Assembly: GCA_001701115.1 (NCBI GenBank) | Contig: DAAJ01000112.1 | Location: 1 to 11,778 of the forward strand | DNA length: 11,778 nucleotides | Reading direction: 5' to 3' | DNA from: Bacteroidales bacterium GP2 | GTDB lineage: Bacteria; Bacteroidota; Bacteroidia; Bacteroidales; Muribaculaceae | Shown here: positions 5,683-11,778 of the stretch, piece after piece | How positions within the stretch are numbered: the first letter of the stretch is position 1 | Layout of the letters: every line of letters begins with the position of its first letter | Program-made: the position numbers and the translations under genes | The notes under the pieces: generated by a model | What the model was told of the DNA's origin: nothing | Database searches by the model: none | Seen by the model: only the letters and a program-made list of their open reading frames with translations

Positions 5683-7482
5683 ATGAGGAGAATATGGTTT
5701 GCGGCTTTTGCGCTGGCGATGGGTTTGTGCTGCATGGCACAGACGGTTTTTGATATGAATGATTTCGGGATTAAGCCAAACGGACGTGGAGACTGTACCG
5801 CGAAGTTGGTAAAAGCCCTTGACAAGATAGCTGCACAGACCGGAAAGAGGGATGTTGTGCTGAAATTTGCCCCTGGGGTGTATAATTTTTATCCGGAAGG
5901 TGCCGCTAAGAAGAGATATTTTATTTCCAACCATGACCAAAGCGAGTACAAAAAGGTAGGAATAAATCTGGAAGGCTGGAATAACCTTGTTATAGATGGT
6001 AATGGCACGGAATTCATGTTTCATGGAAGGATGTTGCCGATTGCCGTTGTTAACAGTGAGGATTGCCGCCTATCCGGAATAAGCATAGATTTTGCTGATA
6101 CGCAGATTTGCCAGGTTACAGTGGTTAGCAACGGTTCTGACGGTATTGTTTTCAAGGCAGATGGTGGCGCTATTTGTTCAGTAGACAAGAAGGGTGAGTT
6201 TAAGGTGAAAGGGTATGACTGGGAGATAAGTCCCAGAAGCGCAATCGCGTTTGAACCTGATACTCGCCACATGGTGTACAGGAGCAGTGATGTGTGGGCT
6301 CCCCTGGATAGCGTGATTGCTTTGAAGGATGGATCGTTCCGTGCCCCGAAATGGCAAAACAGATTGCTTGTTCCCGGTGTGAAAGTGGCTTTGCGCTCAT
6401 GGGCTCGTCCTAACCCGGGAATATTTTTAAGCGAGAGTCGTGCCACGACCCTAAAAGATGTCAAGGTGCATTATGCGGAAGGGATGGGGCTGCTTGCGCA
6501 GCTGTGTGACAGCGTGAATCTTGACGGTTTTGCGGTGTGTCTCCGTGGAAAGGATGATTGGCGATATTATACTACCCAGGCGGATGCAACTCATTTCTCC
6601 GGCTGCAAGGGGCATATATCGTCTGTCAATGGTTTGTATGAAAACATGATGGACGATGCGATAAATGTCCACGGGACTTATTTGAAGGTTGTCGAGAGGT
6701 TGGATGACAAAACACTTGTTGGAAAATATATGCATGGGCAGAGTTATGGTTTCAAATGGGGTGATGCTGGGGACAGCGTTCAGTTTGTTGCAAGCCGCAC
6801 AATGGATATTGCCGGCGTTGCTAATGTTATTGCATCCATCGAACCGTATGACCAGAGCGTGGTGACAGGGGCAAAGTTAATGAAGGTTACTTTTGTTGAG
6901 CCTCTTGACAATAGCATAACACCTGAAAATAGCTGCGGGATAGAGAATCTTACCTGGACTCCAAGTGTGGAATTCAACCATAATACAGTACGTAATAATC
7001 GTGCCCGTGGCAGCCTTTTCTCTACTCCCCGCCGTGTTGTAGCCATGACAAACCTGTTTGACCATACGAGCGGCACGGCAATCCTGCTATGCGGAGATTG
7101 CAACGGTTGGTTTGAAACGGGTGCTTGCCGTGATGTGTTGATTAAGGATAATACTTTTATAAACTCGCTGACAAGCATGTTTCAGTTTACCGAGGCGATA
7201 ATATCTATTTATCCAGAAATTCCGAACCTTGCGTCACAAAAAGATTATTTCCACAGCGGAATTGTAATTGAAGGGAACAGGTTTGCAACGTTTGACAAAC
7301 CAGTTCTTTATGCAAAATCGGTCAATGGACTCGTTTTTCGTAATAATAGCGTGACTGTCAACAAGGATTATCCTGCATTCCACAAAAATCAATTTACTTT
7401 CAAATTGCAGAGGGTTAAGAATGCAATAATTGAAAAAAATGATTTTTCGCACCCGGAGGAGGTAAGTATAGACGTGGAATGA
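5683..7482 (+). CDS. glaB: GH110 family exo-alpha-1,3-galactosidase, secreted (GlaB-like)
   Basis: Enzymes of family GH110 remove terminal alpha-1,3-linked galactose from blood-group B and linear alpha-Gal glycans with inversion. The 599-aa product resembles Bacteroides GlaA/GlaB throughout as I recall them. It has an N-terminal DFGIKPNGRGDCT strand, a beta-helix with PEGAAKKRYFISN and FHGRM, then DATHFSGC, DDAINVHGT, MHGQSYGF, STPRRVV and the C-terminal VLYAKSVNGLVFRNN. The catalytic aspartates D301, D324 and D325 are present with the same spacing as D321/D344/D345 of the structurally solved PdGH110B. The ATG at 5683 is preferred over the GTG at 5659 because it opens directly onto a signal peptide (residues 1-19, MRRIWFAAFALAMGLCCMA, cleavage before QT). 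No lipobox is seen, so the enzyme is probably periplasmic or secreted. No SusC/SusD partners lie in the window. Whether it acts on linear as well as branched substrates (GlaB versus GlaA) cannot be decided from sequence alone. Confidence 0.9.
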   Translation: MRRIWFAAFALAMGLCCMAQTVFDMNDFGIKPNGRGDCTAKLVKALDKIAAQTGKRDVVLKFAPGVYNFYPEGAAKKRYFISNHDQSEYKKVGINLEGWNNLVIDGNGTEFMFHGRMLPIAVVNSEDCRLSGISIDFADTQICQVTVVSNGSDGIVFKADGGAICSVDKKGEFKVKGYDWEISPRSAIAFEPDTRHMVYRSSDVWAPLDSVIALKDGSFRAPKWQNRLLVPGVKVALRSWARPNPGIFLSESRATTLKDVKVHYAEGMGLLAQLCDSVNLDGFAVCLRGKDDWRYYTTQADATHFSGCKGHISSVNGLYENMMDDAINVHGTYLKVVERLDDKTLVGKYMHGQSYGFKWGDAGDSVQFVASRTMDIAGVANVIASIEPYDQSVVTGAKLMKVTFVEPLDNSITPENSCGIENLTWTPSVEFNHNTVRNNRARGSLFSTPRRVVAMTNLFDHTSGTAILLCGDCNGWFETGACRDVLIKDNTFINSLTSMFQFTEAIISIYPEIPNLASQKDYFHSGIVIEGNRFATFDKPVLYAKSVNGLVFRNNSVTVNKDYPAFHKNQFTFKLQRVKNAIIEKNDFSHPEEVSIDVE

Positions 7483-7543
7483 ACATAAAGACCGTAAATT
7501 GCGTTTAATTTAATAGAATTATTAACATCAAATATCAGAATTA
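7483..7543 (+). other. Short AT-rich gap between GH110 gene and small gene
   Basis: These 61 bases hold no hairpin terminator and no full TAnnTTTG box; the nearest is an imperfect TAAATTGC around 7495-7502. The small gene may therefore be cotranscribed with the GH110 gene or use a weak promoter here. Confidence 0.4.
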
Positions 7544-7759
7544 ATGGCACGACCGAAAAAAGAAAAATCATTGCTCGAAAAGGCATTGGCGAAAGAGGAA
7601 ATTGACTACAGCAAGTACTCCATGCAGGAAATCAAGACTGTAATTGAGGAGTTAGTGAAAATGCAGGGTGCACGAGTGCATAAGGCAGAAATAATCAAGC
7701 TACAGAATGTGGTTATTACCGCCTCTGAGAAAATCAAAGAAATTCTTGACCGGGACTGA
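7544..7759 (+). CDS. Small lysine-rich helical protein of unknown function
   Basis: I do not recognise this 71-aa product. It starts MARPKKEKS, a short basic stretch. Two probable amphipathic helices follow, about residues 9-41 (EKALAKEEIDY through EELVKMQ) and 46-70 (KAEIIKLQNVVITASEKIKEILDRD), so a small coiled coil or helical hairpin is plausible. It has no signal peptide, membrane segment or cysteine. The ATG at 7544 is the first in frame. The gene looks real because it is followed within 16 bp by a strong terminator and lies in otherwise unexplained sequence between two well-defined genes. The RPKK stretch is AT-hook-like but too short to claim DNA binding. It lies 61 bp after the GH110 gene on the same strand, and no functional link is evident. 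Confidence 0.7.
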   Translation: MARPKKEKSLLEKALAKEEIDYSKYSMQEIKTVIEELVKMQGARVHKAEIIKLQNVVITASEKIKEILDRD

Positions 7760-7774
7760 TTTACCGGCAAAAGC

Positions 7775-7810
7775 AATCAAGGGCTACGGTAACGCAGCCC
7801 TTGATTTTTT
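7775..7810. terminator. Convergent terminator between the small gene and dnaE
   Basis: A perfect 11-bp inverted repeat (AATCAAGGGCT at 7775-7785, AGCCCTTGATT at 7796-7806) with a 10-nt loop is followed by TTTTTT (7805-7810) on the + strand. On the - strand the stem is followed by GCTTTTGCC, a weaker U-tract. It therefore probably stops the rightward small gene strongly and the leftward dnaE transcript less strongly. Confidence 0.85.
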
Positions 7811-7826
7811 ATTTGTAGATTGCTTT

Positions 7827-10800
7827 TTACTGATTTTCTTCCATTTTTTCAAGGCGGTACTGGATGCCAAGGTCACCGATGGTGTCGAGCGCCCTTCGGT
7901 CAAGTGGAACAGTATAAGGAGAATCAAATTTGATAAAGCGGTTTGCGCTCGGCTCAAACAGTTTTAAGGTGAGCGTGCCGCGTGAAGCTCCGTTATCTTC
8001 TTCTCGTGTCAGTAGCTCCGAAAGTACATCCATTATGGTCTGGTCTACCTGCGGGAAATCCATAGTAAGTGTGATACCTTTAATCAACTTGCCTTTAAGG
8101 TCGCTCAAAAGCCCAATAGTGCCAATTTTGAAGATTAATTTCCCGTCGCGATTTCTTCCATACGTTCCTTTTATGTAGATTGAAGTATTTGCGATGCAGT
8201 ATTTAGAGAAATCGTAGAAGTTTTTGCCGTAAAGGCGGATTTCTGCAGCTCCCGATGTATCCTCAATCTTAATTATTCCCATCATGTCGCCTTTCATAGT
8301 CGGCTTGGTAGAGAAGTCAACAATGAATCCGCCATAGGTATATTCAGTATTTTCCACAACATCTTCACTCTGGTAATCCTTGAGAGGTGTCATACCATAG
8401 TGGATTTCTATGAAGTAGGGGTCAAGCGGATGTGCCGAATGGTAGATACCGACTAATTCTCGCTCTTTTTGCAGGCGATATGCGTCAATCCATGGGGTAG
8501 CAGGAGTAACCGGTGGTCTGCCTGCGGCGGTAATGGTAGTGTCTTCGTCACCGAAAAGTGACATTCCCCGGTTCTGTTTGTCTGCCTGAAAAAGTTGACC
8601 ATACCGGATTAGAAGTTCAGAGAATGTTTCGCCTTTGATATTTTTCTCGAAGAAATCTTCCCTGCGGAGTTCGTGCTGGAAGCAGTCGAATGCTCCCGCA
8701 TAGGCGAGTGCTTCAATAACCCTTCTGTTTACTGCGCCAAGGTTAACTCTTTCAATAAAGTCATATATAGAGGTAAATGGTCCTCCAGCATTCCTTGCTG
8801 ACAGGATTTCATTGACAACATTTTCACCGATGCCTTTGATTGCTGCGAGACCGAAGCGGATATCTCCGCGGGCGTTCACGCCAAATTCAAGGAAACTTTC
8901 GTTTACACATGGACCTTTAATATCAATTCTCATTCGTTTGCATTCCTCCATGAATACGGAAAGTTTGCTGATATCGGAGCGGTTTCGTGTCAGTACCGCA
9001 GCCATGTACTCTGCCGGATAGTTAGCTTTAAGGTATGCGGTCTGGAATGCCACCCAGCTATAGCATGTGGCATGGCTCTTATTGAACGCGTATGAAGCGA
9101 ATTTTTTCCAGTCATTCCATATTTTAGAAAGAACTGCCGGATCATGCCCGTTTGCCTGACCTCCCTCAATAAACAGTTTTTCGAGCTCATTCATCTTGTC
9201 AATTAGCTTTTTGCCCATCGCTTTTCGGAGTGTATCGCTTTGTCCACGGGTGAAATTCGCCAAGAGGCGTGAAAGGAGCATGACCTGTTCCTGGTACACT
9301 GTCACGCCGTATGTGTCCTTAAGATATTTTTCCATTTCAGGAATATCATAGACAATAGGTTCACGTCCATGCTTTCTGGCGATGAAGTCCGGAATGTAAT
9401 CCATAGGTCCCGGACGGTAGAGGGCGTTCATGGCGATGAGGTCCTCGAAAGTGCTCGGCTGAAGTTCGCGAAGATATTTTTGCATTCCAGCGCTTTCAAA
9501 CTGGAATGTGCCTACAGTGTTTCCGTCGCAATACAGCTTATAGGTAGCCGGGTCATCAATAGGAATTGTCTCCATGTCAATATCGACATTTCGAGTGCGC
9601 TTGATATTTGAGACCGCCTCCTTGATGATGCTTAGTGTTTTCAATCCAAGGAAGTCCATTTTGATTAGCCCGGTCTCTTCTATGACTTTGCCCTCATATT
9701 GCGTAACTATGAATTTCTCTTTTGAATCAGATGCCTTATCTACGGCAGTGCTCACCGGAACCCAATCAGTGATATCGTCACGGCAGATTATCACTCCGCA
9801 AGCATGCACTCCAGTGTTGCGGACGTTTCCTTCAAGTTCTTTGGCATAACGTAGGGTTTCAACAACGAGTGGGTTGTTGCTGTGTAACTCATTTTTGAAG
9901 TCCGGCACATATTCGTAGCAGTTGGCAAGAGTCGGATCCAACGCCTTGCCGTTTATTTCCGGCATTCGCCGGGGAATTAATTTGGTGAGGCGGTCACTCT
10001 CGCTGAGCGGCAATTGCTCTATTCGCGCCACATCTTTAATAGCGCTCTTTGCAGCCATTGTGCCGTATGTAATAATGTGTGCTACCTTTTCTTCGCCATA
10101 TTTCTCGGTAACATAGCGGAGCACGTCGGCGCGTCCGTCATCATCGAAGTCTATGTCTATATCGGGAAGTGAGATTCGGTCCGGGTTCAAAAACCTCTCG
10201 AACAGCAGGTCATATTTCACCGGGTCAATTTGAGTGATGCCAAGGCAATATGCCACTGCGCTTCCTGCCGCAGAACCACGACCTGGTCCGACACTTACGC
10301 CAAGCTGATGCCTTGCGGCATTGATGAAGTCCTGCACAATCAGGAAGTATCCAGGGAAACCCATGGTTTTCATTATATGCAGTTCAAACTTTATTCGTTC
10401 CTCAAGCTCAGGTGTAAGAGGATTGCCATATCTTCGTTCTGCGCCTTCGTATGCAAGTTTTTTGAGGTAGTCAGCTTCAAATTTTATGCGGTATAGTTTA
10501 TCGTAGCCACCAAGTTTTTCTATTTTTTCTTCCGCTTTTTCCTGTGAAAGTACGACATTTCCATTCTCGTCCCGTGTGAATTCGTCAAAAAGCTCTTGTT
10601 CGGTAATTCTTGAACGGTACTCTTCTTCAGTGCCAAATTCTTCAGGGATATCGAAAAAGGGCATGATAGGTCCGTGGTCAATTGAGTAATTCTCTACCTT
10701 GCCTAAGATTTCAAGGGTATTTTCCAGCGACTCCGGCACGTCAGAGAAAATTTGATTCATCTCCTCCTGCGTTTTCATCCATTCCTGCTTAGTGTATCTC

Positions 10801-11633
10801 ATTCGGGATGGGTCCGTGAGGTTGCTATTGGTGCTTACGCATATCAGGCGGTCGTGGGCTTCTGCGTCAGATTCGTTTACGAAATGTACATCATTAGTGG
10901 CAATCATCTTGATGCCCAATTCCTTTGCTATTTCGATTAAATCGGCATTTACGCTTTTCTGGATTTCATACACTTCGGTATTGCCGCTCGGAACATTTGT
11001 CTTATGTCTTTGCAATTCAATGTAGTAGTCATCTCCAAATGTTTCCTTCCACCACTTTACGCTTTCAATAGCCTCATTTTTCTTGCCTTCGCGCAGAAGT
11101 CGTGGTATTTCGCCTCCAAGGCATGCAGATGCTATTATAAGACCTTCCCGATGAGCGGCGATTTCTGATTTGTCTGTTCGTGGATGCGTGTAAAATCCTT
11201 CTGTCCAGGCTTTGCTTACAAGTTTGATGAGATTTTTATATCCTGTATGGTTTTTTGCAAGCACAATGAGGTGGCGCCCAATATCTCTTTTGTCGGTCCT
11301 ATCATGCAGAGAACCGTTAGCGACATACATTTCACAGCCAATAATCAATTTGAAGTCCTTGGACTTGATTCTGTTTATCCTATTGGTGAATTTTTCAATG
11401 GTTTTATCGTCACCCTTTTCTTGCGCTTTTTCGAGCTTCTTTTTATAGCCCTTCATGCATCCACCATTGACATAGTTGTACACTTCCTTGATTCCGAACA
11501 TATTACCGTGGTCGGTTATGGCTATGCCTGCCATTCCGTCATCAAGAGCCTTGTCTATGAGCGCAGATACTGATGCTTGTCCGTCCAATAGAGAATATTG
11601 GGTGTGTACATGTAGGTGTACGAAAGGTTTCAT
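7827..11633 (-). CDS. dnaE: DNA polymerase III alpha subunit (replicative polymerase)
   Basis: DnaE is the catalytic subunit of the replicative DNA polymerase. The 1268-aa product is longer than E. coli DnaE (1160 aa), as expected for Bacteroidota. The N-terminal PHP domain (about 1-285) starts FVHLHVHTQYSLLDG and keeps all nine metal ligands: H8, H10, D17, H42, E101, H121, C171, D248 and H250. A lysine-rich insertion spans about 58-95. The palm has GPGRGSAAGS (449-458) and PDIDIDF with catalytic D491 and D493; D660 in KMDFLGLKT is the third. The fingers contain YRPGPMDYIPDF and AYAFNKSHA. A helix-hairpin-helix (about 926-948) is followed by GMSLF (1023-1027), a likely beta-clamp binding motif, and an OB fold (about 1094-1175). 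The ATG at 11631-11633 opens directly onto the PHP domain. A consensus promoter lies about 55 bp upstream, and the gene is convergent with the small upstream-strand gene. No frameshift or missing motif is seen. Confidence 0.98.
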   Translation of the reverse strand: MKPFVHLHVHTQYSLLDGQASVSALIDKALDDGMAGIAITDHGNMFGIKEVYNYVNGGCMKGYKKKLEKAQEKGDDKTIEKFTNRINRIKSKDFKLIIGCEMYVANGSLHDRTDKRDIGRHLIVLAKNHTGYKNLIKLVSKAWTEGFYTHPRTDKSEIAAHREGLIIASACLGGEIPRLLREGKKNEAIESVKWWKETFGDDYYIELQRHKTNVPSGNTEVYEIQKSVNADLIEIAKELGIKMIATNDVHFVNESDAEAHDRLICVSTNSNLTDPSRMRYTKQEWMKTQEEMNQIFSDVPESLENTLEILGKVENYSIDHGPIMPFFDIPEEFGTEEEYRSRITEQELFDEFTRDENGNVVLSQEKAEEKIEKLGGYDKLYRIKFEADYLKKLAYEGAERRYGNPLTPELEERIKFELHIMKTMGFPGYFLIVQDFINAARHQLGVSVGPGRGSAAGSAVAYCLGITQIDPVKYDLLFERFLNPDRISLPDIDIDFDDDGRADVLRYVTEKYGEEKVAHIITYGTMAAKSAIKDVARIEQLPLSESDRLTKLIPRRMPEINGKALDPTLANCYEYVPDFKNELHSNNPLVVETLRYAKELEGNVRNTGVHACGVIICRDDITDWVPVSTAVDKASDSKEKFIVTQYEGKVIEETGLIKMDFLGLKTLSIIKEAVSNIKRTRNVDIDMETIPIDDPATYKLYCDGNTVGTFQFESAGMQKYLRELQPSTFEDLIAMNALYRPGPMDYIPDFIARKHGREPIVYDIPEMEKYLKDTYGVTVYQEQVMLLSRLLANFTRGQSDTLRKAMGKKLIDKMNELEKLFIEGGQANGHDPAVLSKIWNDWKKFASYAFNKSHATCYSWVAFQTAYLKANYPAEYMAAVLTRNRSDISKLSVFMEECKRMRIDIKGPCVNESFLEFGVNARGDIRFGLAAIKGIGENVVNEILSARNAGGPFTSIYDFIERVNLGAVNRRVIEALAYAGAFDCFQHELRREDFFEKNIKGETFSELLIRYGQLFQADKQNRGMSLFGDEDTTITAAGRPPVTPATPWIDAYRLQKERELVGIYHSAHPLDPYFIEIHYGMTPLKDYQSEDVVENTEYTYGGFIVDFSTKPTMKGDMMGIIKIEDTSGAAEIRLYGKNFYDFSKYCIANTSIYIKGTYGRNRDGKLIFKIGTIGLLSDLKGKLIKGITLTMDFPQVDQTIMDVLSELLTREEDNGASRGTLTLKLFEPSANRFIKFDSPYTVPLDRRALDTIGDLGIQYRLEKMEENQ

Positions 11634-11688
11634 TCTTATTTTATTTAATTAAGGTGAGGGGAGGAGACCTATGTCTCTAATCCGAGTA

Positions 11689-11719
11689 CAAATTTACAGA
11701 GAATCATTTCCACTTCAAA
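11689..11719 (-). promoter_or_regulatory. Predicted dnaE promoter (Bacteroidota type)
   Basis: On the - strand, TTTG (11719 to 11716), a 19-nt spacer and TAAATTTG (11696 to 11689) form an exact consensus promoter. The transcript would start about 50 nt before the dnaE ATG, giving a leader with a pyrimidine-rich TCTCCTCCCC stretch and no Shine-Dalgarno sequence. Confidence 0.75.
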
Positions 11720-11778
11720 AATGAGGGATGTTAAATGTAGTATTTAGTTCGGTAAAAGTAGTGAATTTATGCAATATG
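11720..11778. other. Window end, no gene called
   Basis: AT-rich sequence upstream of the dnaE promoter. An ATG at 11728 is followed by 16 open codons to the window edge, too short to judge. No terminator, repeat or RNA gene is seen. Confidence 0.4.

Noticed and set aside
5623..6024. 133-aa reading frame on the - strand
   Set aside because: Antisense to the N-terminal half of the GH110 gene and has no recognisable domain or promoter.
6780..7178. 132-aa reading frame on the - strand
   Set aside because: Shadow of the GH110 coding sequence, composition unlike a real protein.
11184..11573. 129-aa reading frame on the + strand
   Set aside because: Antisense to the PHP domain of dnaE, which is clearly the coding strand.
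11728..11778. Start of a + strand gene running off the window
   Set aside because: Only 17 codons, overlapping no supporting promoter or recognisable protein sequence.

Overview
The window looks like chromosomal DNA from a Bacteroidota, most likely a gut Bacteroidales (possibly a Muribaculaceae-like commensal). Three things support this. The intergenic regions carry the distinctive Bacteroidota promoter signature (TTTG, about 20 nt, TAnnTTTG), seen upstream of dnaE, on the tracrRNA strand and, in weaker form, upstream of cas9. The leaders are AT-rich without strong Shine-Dalgarno sequences. The gene content (large Cas9 of the Bacteroidetes II-C type, a GH110 galactosidase, long DnaE) also fits. 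The family-level placement is inference.

Left part, 1-5620: a complete type II-C CRISPR-Cas effector and adaptation module, read leftward as cas9-cas1-cas2 with 2-nt and 10-nt gaps. All expected catalytic residues are present, and there is no csn2 or cas4. A bidirectional-looking hairpin terminator (1-28) lies just beyond cas2. The opposite strand, immediately upstream of cas9, carries a compact unit that no protein ORF explains: a near-perfect Bacteroidota promoter (5510-5541), an RNA of about 70 nt with the core of a II-C tracrRNA (anti-repeat end followed by the ACAATAAGG nexus region), and a GC hairpin with a T-run (5595-5618). The cas9 and tracrRNA promoters are divergent and interleaved in the same 50 bp. 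No CRISPR array is present in the window; the anti-repeat predicts a repeat beginning approximately GTTGTGAATTGC.

Middle, 5640-7760: a rightward secreted GH110 exo-alpha-1,3-galactosidase with its catalytic Asp triad, then a 71-aa lysine-rich helical protein of unknown function. The GH110 gene has no susC/susD or other sugar-use genes beside it here.

Right part, 7775-11778: an 11-bp-stem hairpin terminator separates the small gene from dnaE, the leftward-transcribed replicative DNA polymerase III alpha subunit (1268 aa). DnaE has all nine PHP-domain metal ligands, unlike the E. coli protein. Its promoter is a perfect consensus match at 11689-11719. The last roughly 60 bases hold no callable gene.

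The CRISPR module would work as follows: tracrRNA pairs with the repeat part of crRNA (array outside the window), Cas9 uses the duplex to cut DNA, and Cas1-Cas2 insert new spacers. GH110 and dnaE are unrelated neighbours.
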